Positions 13,902 through 20,180 of a stretch of 20,180 nt of DNA are shown here, piece by piece. The translations under genes and the position numbers were made by a program. The notes below the pieces were generated by a model. It did no database searches. It saw only the letters and a list, made by a program, of their open reading frames with translations, and was not told the origin of the DNA. The stretch's first letter is position 1; each line of letters opens with the position of its first letter. Origin of the DNA: an uncultured Eubacteriales bacterium (GTDB taxonomy: Bacteria; Bacillota; Clostridia; Lachnospirales; CAG-274); contig CAJKOJ010000036.1 in NCBI GenBank assembly GCA_905201505.1, positions 1-20,180 of the forward strand, read 5' to 3'.

Positions 13902-14894
13902 GTGAGTATTCTGAAAGTAATTGAAAACGATATAAAAAGCAGAAGTTTTAAAAGAGCTTATTTAATTTACGGCGAAGAAGACTATTTGGTAAAAAAATAT
14001 ACAGGGCTTTTAAAAAATAATATTGTATCAGAAGACAATGCTGTGATGAATACAGAAGTATTTGAAGGTAATGACTGCAATGTTGATAAAATAATAGGAG
14101 CAGGGGATACGGCACCTTTTTTCAGTGATTACAGGCTTGTAGTAATTTCAAATTCGGGATTGTTTAAAGATGGAAGAAAGGCAGACAGTACTGAAATAGC
14201 TGAAGCTGTCAAAAATATTCCTGAGGACTGTGTATATCTGTTTACAAATGAAAAGGTTGATAAAAGAAATATTCTTTATAAGGCTGTAAAAAAAGTTGGG
14301 TACTGCTGTGAAATTAACTATCAGGATATTAAAGGTCTTACAGAATGGATTAAAGAAGAATCAGGAGGAAGGCTTGATAATAACACGGCAAATTACTTTG
14401 TGAAAAATATAGGCAGCAGTATGAAGCACCTTGCTGGTGAGCTTGACAAGCTCCTTAATTATGCAGGGGATAAAAAAATTACTTCAGAGGATATTGACAC
14501 TGCTTGTACAAAATCAGCGGAAGTAAATATATTTAATATGGCAGCAGCAATAGGAAACAAAGATACCGAAAAAGCCCTTGAAATATATAACAATATGATA
14601 TTTAACGGTGAAGAGCCCATAGGCATACTTGCTATGATAGCAAGGCAATTCAGGCTGATTATGCAGTGCAAATACTTACAGAGCAAAAAGAACTATAATG
14701 CAAGGCAAATAGCTGCTGAGCTTAAACAAAGAGAGTTTGTAGCTGCAAATTGTCTCACTCAGGCTAAAAATTTTAAGCTGGCAGTATTAATGAAAGCAAT
14801 TGAGGATTGTGCGGAGTGTGACAGCAATATTAAAGCAGGTTTAATTGGAGCAAGACTTGGTGTTGAACTTATTATTTTAAGATACAGCAAATAA
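13902..14894 (+). CDS. holA: DNA polymerase III delta subunit (clamp-loader wrench)
   Basis: The roughly 330-residue product has the HolA beginning VIENDIKSRSFKRAYLIYGEEDYLVKKY, a AAA+-like fold without a working Walker A, ISNSGLFKDGR in the middle, and the C-terminal collar (GEEPIGILAMIARQFRLIMQCKYL, about residues 228-251). Delta opens the beta clamp within the clamp loader at the replication fork. The start is ambiguous: GTG 13902 lies only just after AAAAGAAG, while AGAAGGTGA (13897-13905) is ideally placed 5-6 bases before an in-frame CTG at 13911, which would give the family-typical MKVIENDIK. I keep the GTG coordinate. No terminator separates it from rrf2, whose own promoter begins 2 bases after the stop. 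Confidence 0.92.
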   Translation: MSILKVIENDIKSRSFKRAYLIYGEEDYLVKKYTGLLKNNIVSEDNAVMNTEVFEGNDCNVDKIIGAGDTAPFFSDYRLVVISNSGLFKDGRKADSTEIAEAVKNIPEDCVYLFTNEKVDKRNILYKAVKKVGYCCEINYQDIKGLTEWIKEESGGRLDNNTANYFVKNIGSSMKHLAGELDKLLNYAGDKKITSEDIDTACTKSAEVNIFNMAAAIGNKDTEKALEIYNNMIFNGEEPIGILAMIARQFRLIMQCKYLQSKKNYNARQIAAELKQREFVAANCLTQAKNFKLAVLMKAIEDCAECDSNIKAGLIGARLGVELIILRYSK

Positions 14895-14896
14895 AT

Positions 14897-14925
14897 TTGA
14901 CAAATTGAGATAATGCAGTTATAAT
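14897..14925 (+). promoter_or_regulatory. Perfect-consensus sigma-A promoter of the rrf2 gene
   Basis: TTGACA (14897-14902), a 17-base spacer and TATAAT (14920-14925) match the consensus exactly. It lies directly after the holA stop and 47 bases upstream of the regulator's start codon. A promoter this strong normally needs repression, which fits the operator candidate immediately downstream. Confidence 0.85.
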
Positions 14926-14942
14926 CATAGTATATTTATAGG
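14926..14942 (+). promoter_or_regulatory. Candidate Rrf2 operator at the rrf2 promoter
   Basis: CATAGTATATTTATAGG starts at the base after the -10 and covers the predicted transcription start. It matches 14 of 17 bases of an element at the cysK promoter (15588-15604). Position and sharing suggest binding of the adjacent regulator. Confidence 0.45.
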
Positions 14943-14972
14943 ATTATAGGTTAATTTATTTTGAGGTGTAAT

Positions 14973-15410
14973 ATGAAAATTTCTACTAAAGGAAGATATG
15001 CTTTAAGATTAATGCTTGATTTGGCGATTAATAATACAGGGGAATTTATTCCTTTAAAGAATGTAAGCGAAAGGCAGAATATTTCTGTAAAATATCTTGA
15101 ACAGATAATAACAACTCTTGTGAAAGCAGGCTTTGTAAAGGGGCTCAGAGGTTCTAAAGGCGGATATAAAATAGCAAAAAAACCTGAAGATTATACTGTG
15201 GGTATGATACTAAGGCTTACTGAAGGAAGTCTGGCACCTGTTGCTTGTCTTGATGATGATGTAAATACATGTGAAAGATGTGATGACTGCATTACTCTTG
15301 AGCTTTGGAGAGATTTATACAATGCTATAAACAATGTAGTAGACAATGTGACTTTGGCTGACCTTATAGAAAGATATGAAGCTAAAATCGGAAATGACTA
15401 CAGCATATAA
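14973..15410 (+). CDS. Rrf2-family transcriptional regulator with a four-cysteine cluster motif
   Basis: The 145-residue protein has the Rrf2 winged-helix domain (1-75: MKISTKGRYALRLMLDLA, YLEQIITTLVKAGFVKGLRGSKGGY, with LRGSKGGY in the wing) and a dimerisation helix. Between them lie C92-x7-C100-x2-C103-x2-C106. IscR-type members hold a [2Fe-2S] cluster with cysteines in this region, while CymR, the cysteine-metabolism repressor, lacks them. The spacing here differs from IscR (C-x5-C-x5-C), so cluster binding is inferred only. ATG 14973 follows GAGGTG; an upstream in-frame start at 14961 has no ribosome site. Its neighbours cysK and metY argue for control of cysteine/sulfur supply, perhaps coupled to Fe-S or redox status. 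A terminator separates it from cysK, but both promoters share a likely operator. Confidence 0.9.
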   Translation: MKISTKGRYALRLMLDLAINNTGEFIPLKNVSERQNISVKYLEQIITTLVKAGFVKGLRGSKGGYKIAKKPEDYTVGMILRLTEGSLAPVACLDDDVNTCERCDDCITLELWRDLYNAINNVVDNVTLADLIERYEAKIGNDYSI

Positions 15411-15475
15411 ATAAAAGCTGACAGAGATTTGTTATAATTTATAAGTAGGATAATTTAATATAGTTAATAAGGTTT

Positions 15476-15519
15476 AAAGGTTCTTGATATGGCTAATGAT
15501 AATATCAAGAACCTTTTTA
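15476..15519 (+). terminator. Intrinsic terminator of the rrf2 gene
   Basis: A perfect 15-bp stem, AAAGGTTCTTGATAT (15476-15490) with its complement (15502-15516), has an 11-nt loop, and the 3' arm ends in a run of five Ts (15514-15518). Confidence 0.92.
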
Positions 15520-15544
15520 TTTGCAAAAATATATATATTTCCTA

Positions 15545-15573
15545 TTGACATAGTGTGTAATATGTGATATAGT
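15545..15573 (+). promoter_or_regulatory. Sigma-A promoter of cysK(-metY)
   Basis: TTGACA (15545-15550), a 17-base spacer and TATAGT (15568-15573) form a near-consensus promoter, 54 bases upstream of the cysK start and just after the rrf2 terminator. Confidence 0.8.
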
Positions 15574-15587
15574 TATGGAAAATAAAA

Positions 15588-15604
15588 CATAGTAAGTTAA
15601 TAGG
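15588..15604 (+). promoter_or_regulatory. Candidate Rrf2 operator at the cysK promoter
   Basis: CATAGTAAGTTAATAGG lies about 8 bases after the predicted transcription start and matches the rrf2 promoter element (14926-14942) at 14 of 17 positions. Binding here would block early elongation. Confidence 0.45.
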
Positions 15605-15627
15605 TAATGTATGAAAGGAGATTTTGT

Positions 15628-16557
15628 ATGGCAAAAATTTATAACAGTATGACAGAGTTAATTGGGAATACTCCGATTTTGAAAGTAAATAATTACACTA
15701 ATAATAAAAATAAAGCTAATATATATGCAAAGCTTGAGTATTTTAATCCGGCAGGCAGTGTAAAGGACAGAATTGCTTTTGCAATGATTGAAGACGCTGA
15801 AAAGAAAGGTTTACTGAAAAAAGGCGGAACAATTATTGAACCTACAAGCGGAAATACAGGAATTGGTATTGCTGCTGTAGCTGCTGCAAAGGGCTACAAT
15901 GCTATACTGACAATGCCTGAAACTATGAGTATTGAGAGAAGAAATTTGTTAAAAGCTTATGGTGCAGAGGTTGTGCTGACAGATGGCACGAAAGGTATGA
16001 AGGGTGCAATTGAAAAAGCCAATGAATTGAAAAATGAAGTGGAAAATTCTATTATTTTGGGACAGTTTGAAAACAAGGCAAATCCTGAAATACACAAGAT
16101 GACAACAGGCCCTGAAATTTGGAATGCTCTTGACGGTAATGTAGACATATTTGTTGCGGGAATAGGTACCGGAGGTACAATTACAGGAGCAGGTGAGTAT
16201 CTAAGAGAAAAAAATCCTGATATACAAATTATAGCAGTTGAACCAAAGGGGTCCCCTGTATTATCACAAGGATATGCCGGTGCACACAAAATACAGGGAA
16301 TTGGTGCCGGCTTTGTGCCTGATACATTAAATAAGGATATTTATGACGAAATAATTGTTGTTGATAATGAAGAAGCATTTGAAGCAGGAAGAAAATTTGC
16401 AAGAAGCGAGGGTATATTAATAGGAATATCTTCAGGTGCAGCTCTATGGGCTGCAATGAAAGCTGCAGAAAGAGAAGAAAATAAAGGTAAGAATATTGTA
16501 GTTATATTGCCTGATACAGGGGAAAGATATTTATCTACACAAATGTTTAATGAATAA
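15628..16557 (+). CDS. cysK: Cysteine synthase A (O-acetylserine sulfhydrylase)
   Basis: The 309-residue PLP enzyme makes L-cysteine and acetate from O-acetyl-L-serine and sulfide in the cytosol. The PLP lysine is K46 in NPAGSVKDR; the substrate loop is PTSGNTG (72-78); the phosphate-binding loop GTGGT lies at about 180-184, and the pyridine-nitrogen serine is in GISSGAA (about 266-272). Length and motifs are those of CysK rather than cystathionine beta-synthase. ATG 15628 follows AAAGGAG by 7 bases; an upstream in-frame start at 15607 is before the ribosome site. It has its own promoter with a putative Rrf2 operator. No terminator separates it from metY, so the two are probably co-transcribed. 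In Bacillus, CysK also serves as a co-repressor partner of the Rrf2 protein CymR, which makes the adjacent regulator notable. Confidence 0.96.
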   Translation: MAKIYNSMTELIGNTPILKVNNYTNNKNKANIYAKLEYFNPAGSVKDRIAFAMIEDAEKKGLLKKGGTIIEPTSGNTGIGIAAVAAAKGYNAILTMPETMSIERRNLLKAYGAEVVLTDGTKGMKGAIEKANELKNEVENSIILGQFENKANPEIHKMTTGPEIWNALDGNVDIFVAGIGTGGTITGAGEYLREKNPDIQIIAVEPKGSPVLSQGYAGAHKIQGIGAGFVPDTLNKDIYDEIIVVDNEEAFEAGRKFARSEGILIGISSGAALWAAMKAAEREENKGKNIVVILPDTGERYLSTQMFNE

Positions 16558-16656
16558 GGGACAGCGGCAAATTTAGTATAAAGTATTTAATTTAATATAG
16601 AATTAAGATTACAGCAATTATATATAGAAAGTGATTTAAATAACGAGGTGCTTAAA

Positions 16657-17964
16657 ATGGGAAAGAAAACAAGAAATGAAAGAAATTTTAAATTTGAAAC
16701 TTTACAGCTGCATATTGGACAGGAAAATCCTGATCCTGCTACAGATGCAAGAGCTGTACCGATTTATCAGACATCATCTTACGTATTCAGAAACAGTGAG
16801 CATGCTGAAGCAAGATTCAGCCTTGCTGATGAAGGAAATATTTACGGCAGGCTTACTAATCCTACTCAGGATGTGTTTGAAAAGAGAATGGCTGCACTTG
16901 AGGGCGGCGTTGCCGCATTAGCTGTTGCATCAGGTGCAGCAGCAATTACATATACTATTGAAAATCTTGCACAAAATGGTGATCATATTGTTTCAGCCAA
17001 GAATATATACGGCGGCAGTTATAATTTGCTGGCACATACACTGCCTCAATATGGAATTGAAACGACATTTACAGATATTTTTGACTATACAGCTGTTGAA
17101 GAGGCAATAAAGGAAAATACAAAGGCTATTTTTATTGAAACATTGGGAAATCCAAATTCAGATGTAGTTGATATTGAAAGAATTGCGGAGATTGCCCACA
17201 GGCATAATATTCCTCTTGTTGTAGACAGCACATTTGCTACACCATATCTTGTAAGACCGATTGAATATGGAGCTGACATTGTTGTTCATTCGGCTACAAA
17301 ATTTATAGGAGGTCATGGTACCTCTATAGGCGGTATAATTATTGACAGCGGAAAATTTGACTGGGAGGCTTCGAGAAAGTTTCCGTCACTTACAGAGCCA
17401 AACCCGAGCTACCATGGAATAAGTTTTACTAAGGCGGCAGGGGCGGCAGCTTTTGTGACAAAAATAAGGGCTATTTTGTTAAGAGATACGGGAGCGACGC
17501 TTTCACCATTTCATGCTTTTTTATTCCTACAGGGACTTGAAACTCTTTCATTAAGAGTAGAAAGGCATATTTATAATGCATTGAAAGTCGCAAAATATTT
17601 GAAAGCTCATCCGCAGGTTGAGGATGTTCATCATCCTTCTGTTACTGAAAGCGAAGAACAGAAAAAGCTCTATGCAAAATATTTTCCTAAGGGCGGAGGT
17701 TCAATATTTACATTTGAAATAAAGGGTGATGCAGAAAAAGCTAAAAAGTTTATAGATAATCTTGAGCTGTTTTCACTTCTTGCAAATGTGGCTGATGTTA
17801 AATCTCTTGTTATTCATCCTGCTACTACAACACATAGTCAGTGTGATGAAAAAGAATTGAAAGAGCAGGGAATAAAACCAAATACAATAAGATTATCAAT
17901 AGGTACAGAAAATATAGATGATATTATTGAAGATTTAGAGGAGGCATTTAAAGCAGTAAAATAA
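16657..17964 (+). CDS. metY: O-acetylhomoserine sulfhydrylase (homocysteine synthase)
   Basis: The 435-residue Cys/Met-metabolism PLP enzyme starts at ATG 16657, 6 bases after GAGGTG, which itself contains the alternative GTG 16648. The PLP lysine is K215 in VHSATKFIGGHG; other family motifs are PIYQTSSYVF (35-44), YGRLTNPTQDVFE (63-75), ASGAAAI (91-97), DSTFATPYL (190-198) and SLVIHPATTTHSQ near residue 388. The length of about 430, rather than 380-400, and the motifs fit MetY, which uses O-acetylhomoserine and sulfide to make homocysteine, over cystathionine gamma-synthase/lyase. It lies 99 bases after cysK without a terminator between, giving a direct-sulfhydrylation module for cysteine and methionine. 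A terminator follows. Confidence 0.94.
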   Translation: MGKKTRNERNFKFETLQLHIGQENPDPATDARAVPIYQTSSYVFRNSEHAEARFSLADEGNIYGRLTNPTQDVFEKRMAALEGGVAALAVASGAAAITYTIENLAQNGDHIVSAKNIYGGSYNLLAHTLPQYGIETTFTDIFDYTAVEEAIKENTKAIFIETLGNPNSDVVDIERIAEIAHRHNIPLVVDSTFATPYLVRPIEYGADIVVHSATKFIGGHGTSIGGIIIDSGKFDWEASRKFPSLTEPNPSYHGISFTKAAGAAAFVTKIRAILLRDTGATLSPFHAFLFLQGLETLSLRVERHIYNALKVAKYLKAHPQVEDVHHPSVTESEEQKKLYAKYFPKGGGSIFTFEIKGDAEKAKKFIDNLELFSLLANVADVKSLVIHPATTTHSQCDEKELKEQGIKPNTIRLSIGTENIDDIIEDLEEAFKAVK

Positions 17965-17978
17965 AATATGGATAATAT

Positions 17979-18022
17979 AGGGCGGCTTAAAAGGGGAATA
18001 AACCTTGCGGCTGCCCTTTTTT
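17979..18022 (+). terminator. Intrinsic terminator of metY
   Basis: An outer stem, GGGCGGC (17980-17986) with GGCTGCCC including a G-T pair, and an inner AAGG/CCTT stem, are followed by six Ts (18017-18022). It begins 14 bases after the stop. Confidence 0.82.
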
Positions 18023-18044
18023 GTTAAAATATGTAAAATAATTC

Positions 18045-18072
18045 TTGACTTTGAGGGGATATATTGTATAAT
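18045..18072 (+). promoter_or_regulatory. Sigma-A promoter of the hydrogenase-rubrerythrin gene
   Basis: TTGACT (18045-18050), a 16-base spacer and a perfect TATAAT (18067-18072) lie 58 bases upstream of the start codon and after the metY terminator, so the fusion gene has its own transcript. Confidence 0.8.
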
Positions 18073-18099
18073 TAAAGTATAGAGATAGTGTTTGTTAAA

Positions 18100-18114
18100 T
18101 GATAATAATTATTA
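18100..18114 (+). promoter_or_regulatory. Fur/PerR-like operator box
   Basis: TGATAATAATTATTA contains the perfect palindrome TAATAATTATTA (18103-18114). It matches the Bacillus Fur 7-1-7 box TGATAATNATTATCA at 13 of 14 defined positions and the PerR box TTATAATNATTATAA at 12 of 14. It lies about 20 bases after the predicted transcription start and 3 bases before the ribosome site. In AT-rich DNA such palindromes can arise by chance. Confidence 0.5.
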
Positions 18115-18130
18115 AATGAGGGGGTATTTT

Positions 18131-20170
18131 ATGAAGCATTTACCTAAAAGCATCCGTGTTCCTATTGAATTAGACAATCCTTCGATAATGAGGAATGAGG
18201 ATTTATGTATTAAATGCGGACAATGCCGTGATATTTGTACTGACTATATTGGGGTTCACAATACATATAGTCTTGAGGATACAGGCAATGTTGCTGTTTG
18301 TATTAACTGCGGACAGTGTGCCAATGTCTGTCCTGTATCAAGTATAACCGAAAAGTATGAATATAAAGATATTAAAAATGCAGCAGAAGATGATGATAAA
18401 ATAGTTATATTTAATACTTCGCCGTCTGTTCGTATTGCACTTGGAGAGGAATTTGGTATGCCTGACGGCAGCTTTGTTCAGGGGAAAATGGTTTCTCTTT
18501 TAAGAAAGCTTGGCGGTGATTATGTACTAGATACTAATTTTGCTGCTGATTTAACTATAGTGGAAGAGGCCAGTGAACTTATTGAGCGTGTAACAGAGGG
18601 TACGGCTCCTTTGCCGCAGTTTACAAGCTGTTGTCCGTCATGGGTAAAATATGCAGAGACATATCACCCGGATATGCTTGAGCATATTTCATCATCTAAA
18701 AGTCCTATAGGAATGCAGGGTTCAACTGTTAAAACTTATTTTGCAAAGAAAATGAACATTGATCCTAAAAAAATTGTAAATGTTGCGGTTACTCCTTGTA
18801 CAGCTAAAAAGTTTGAAATAAGAAGAAGTGAAATGAATGCTGCTTCTGAATATCTTGGTATTGATGATATGATGGATATGGATTATGTTATTACTACAAG
18901 AGAGCTGGCAAAGTGGGCTAAAGAGGAAAATGTAGATTTTAATTCTCTTGAAGAATCTGATTTTGACCCTATTATGGGGGAAGCATCAGGTGCAGGTGTT
19001 ATATTCGGTAACAGCGGAGGTGTTATGGAAGCGGCTTTAAGGACCGCTTATAAGTATATAACAGGGAATAATGCTCCTGCTGACTTTTACAGACTTGAAG
19101 CTGTGAGAGGAATGAAAGATGTAAAAACAGCTGAAGTAAAAATTGGTGATTTAAATATAAAAGCTGCTGTTATTTACGGTACAAAGGCTGCAAGTGAATT
19201 TATAAACAGTATAAAGAAAAGTAATGAGAAATATCATTTTGTTGAAGTTATGACTTGCCCGGGTGGATGCATCGGAGGAGGAGGTCAGCCGAAAGGAACT
19301 ATTGATAAGGGTGATGAACTGCGTAAAAAGCGTATTGAAGGTCTTTATACGAGAGATAGTGAAATGAAGTTGAGAAACAGTCACGAAAACGGTGAAATTG
19401 TAAAGCTATATGAAGAGTTTTACAAAAAGCCTTTAAGTGAGCTTGCTTTGCAAATGCTGCATACAAGCTATATTGACAGAAGTAATGATTTAGGAGGAAT
19501 GAAAATGGAAAAATATCGTTGTAAGGTTTGTGGTTATATTCATGAAGGTCCTATGCCTGAGGGTTTTAAATGTCCTGTATGCAAGCAGCCTGCGTCTGCT
19601 TTTGAAAAAATTGAGGAGAGTAAGTCTGAGGCTGAAAATCCTTATGCAGGAACAAAAACTGAGAAAAATCTTATGGAAGCCTTTGCTGGGGAAAGCCAGG
19701 CACGCAACAAATATACATATTTTGCTAACATTGCTAAACAAGAGGGATATGAACAGCTTGCTGAAATTTTCTTAAAGACAGCCAGAAATGAGCAGGAGCA
19801 TGCACGTATATGGTTCCAGGAACTTGGACATTTAGGCAATACAGCACAGAATTTACTTGCTGCGGCAGAAGGCGAGAACTATGAGTGGACTGATATGTAT
19901 GAGCGTATGGCAAGAGATGCTGAGGAAGAAGGATTTCATGAACTTGCAGAGCGTTTCCGCAAAGTTGGTGAAATTGAAAAATCTCATGAAGAACGTTACC
20001 GTACTTTACTTAAAAATGTAGAAATGCAGAAGGTATTTGAAAAGGGAGAAGAGGCTATATGGGAGTGCAGAATATGCGGTCACCTCGTTATAGGCAGAAA
20101 GGCTCCTGAGGTATGTCCTGTATGTAAATATTCTAAGAGTTTCTTTGAAGTAAGAAAAGAAAATTATTAA
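18131..20170 (+). CDS. [FeFe] hydrogenase-rubredoxin-rubrerythrin-rubredoxin fusion
   Basis: One frame of 679 residues. Residues 20-75 carry two [4Fe-4S] motifs (C26/C29/C32/C36; C57/C60/C63/C67). Residues 90-450 are a complete H-cluster domain: L1 FTSCCPSW (C167, C168), L2 TPCTAKKFE (C223, K226), L3 MTCPGGCIGGGGQP (C376, C380), ending LHTSYIDRS. Then come rubredoxin 1 (C464/C467/C481/C484), a rubrerythrin di-iron domain (about 508-640; E521, E554xxH557, E582, E585, E616xxH619) and rubredoxin 2 (C646/C649/C662/C665). All expected cluster ligands are present. L2 has TPC where classic group A enzymes have MPC, pointing to a group B-like hydrogenase. Hydrogenase and rubrerythrin activities are family knowledge; coupling H2 oxidation to peroxide (or O2) reduction is inference. 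ATG 18131 follows GAGGGG by 6 bases; the ATG at 18116 precedes it and is not used. HydEFG maturases are not in the window. Confidence 0.95.
   Translation: MKHLPKSIRVPIELDNPSIMRNEDLCIKCGQCRDICTDYIGVHNTYSLEDTGNVAVCINCGQCANVCPVSSITEKYEYKDIKNAAEDDDKIVIFNTSPSVRIALGEEFGMPDGSFVQGKMVSLLRKLGGDYVLDTNFAADLTIVEEASELIERVTEGTAPLPQFTSCCPSWVKYAETYHPDMLEHISSSKSPIGMQGSTVKTYFAKKMNIDPKKIVNVAVTPCTAKKFEIRRSEMNAASEYLGIDDMMDMDYVITTRELAKWAKEENVDFNSLEESDFDPIMGEASGAGVIFGNSGGVMEAALRTAYKYITGNNAPADFYRLEAVRGMKDVKTAEVKIGDLNIKAAVIYGTKAASEFINSIKKSNEKYHFVEVMTCPGGCIGGGGQPKGTIDKGDELRKKRIEGLYTRDSEMKLRNSHENGEIVKLYEEFYKKPLSELALQMLHTSYIDRSNDLGGMKMEKYRCKVCGYIHEGPMPEGFKCPVCKQPASAFEKIEESKSEAENPYAGTKTEKNLMEAFAGESQARNKYTYFANIAKQEGYEQLAEIFLKTARNEQEHARIWFQELGHLGNTAQNLLAAAEGENYEWTDMYERMARDAEEEGFHELAERFRKVGEIEKSHEERYRTLLKNVEMQKVFEKGEEAIWECRICGHLVIGRKAPEVCPVCKYSKSFFEVRKENY
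19492..19507 (+). promoter_or_regulatory. Internal in-frame ribosome-binding site and start at the hydrogenase/rubredoxin junction
   Basis: AGGAGG (19492-19497) lies 7 bases before ATG 19505, residue M459 of the fusion, in the same frame. The AGGAGG is the best ribosome site of this transcript. Initiation there would yield a 221-residue rubredoxin-rubrerythrin-rubredoxin starting MEKYRCKVCGY, a natural N-terminus. It is probably the relic, or still-working, start of a once separate gene. Confidence 0.65.
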
Positions 20171-20180
20171 TAAAAATAAT

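Noticed and set aside
16558..16656. Separate promoter or S-box riboswitch before metY
   Set aside because: The 99-base gap is too short for a SAM riboswitch, shows no matching stems, and has no convincing -35/-10 pair; read-through from cysK is simpler.
12084..18055. The same 11 bases TTGACTTTGAG in the decarboxylase-cupin promoter (12084) and the hydrogenase promoter (18045)
   Set aside because: Six of the 11 bases are the -35 itself, the rest of the spacers differ, and the spacers are 19 versus 16 bases, so common MerR control is not supported.

Overview
The window is a low-GC, AT-rich chromosomal segment from an anaerobic, endospore-forming member of the Clostridia. This rests on SpoVT, strong AGGAGG-type ribosome-binding sites, TTG/GTG starts, an [FeFe] hydrogenase, a rubrerythrin, an Rrf2-cysK-metY cluster and an SLH-domain surface protein. 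The genus cannot be named from the sequence alone. No rRNA, tRNA, CRISPR array or insertion sequence was recognised.

Layout. Positions 1-1690 look like decaying accessory DNA: the 3' end of an unrecognised gene, then a secreted copper-amine-oxidase-N-like (stalk domain) protein broken by a frameshift and a stop. On the minus strand from 4620 down to 1838 lie an ApgM-type phosphoglycerate mutase relative (or proposed homoserine kinase), a membrane-anchored Tim44-like protein with a zinc ribbon, and, behind a terminator, a half-size EamA transporter. From 4880 everything is on the plus strand: a heterodimeric ABC exporter (4880-8533), a MATE transporter (8680-9990), a secreted Ig-like/SLH surface protein (10102-12015), a carboxymuconolactone decarboxylase-cupin fusion (12243-12998), spoVT (13148-13690), holA (about 13902-14894), a cysteine-rich Rrf2 regulator (14973-15410), cysK (15628-16557) and metY (16657-17964). 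The last gene is a 679-residue fusion (18131-20170).

The most striking item is that last gene. One unbroken frame encodes a 2x[4Fe-4S] ferredoxin domain, a complete H-cluster [FeFe]-hydrogenase domain, a rubredoxin, a rubrerythrin di-iron domain and a second rubredoxin. Read literally this could couple H2 oxidation to peroxide reduction in a single polypeptide. A perfectly spaced AGGAGG and ATG lie in frame exactly at the hydrogenase/rubredoxin junction, so a free rubredoxin-rubrerythrin-rubredoxin of 221 residues may also be made. A 15-nt Fur/PerR-like box sits between the promoter and the ribosome-binding site.

Other regulatory signals are unusually readable. A 17-nt element is shared (14/17) by the rrf2 and cysK promoters, suggesting that the Rrf2 protein controls itself and sulfur assimilation. 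A MerR-type promoter with a 19-nt spacer precedes the decarboxylase-cupin gene. A perfect inverted repeat with a U-tract starts at the predicted transcription start of the ABC exporter. Most genes are bounded by clear intrinsic terminators. Taken together, the right half reads as cysteine/methionine sulfur metabolism next to redox and oxygen defence, the middle as efflux and cell surface.
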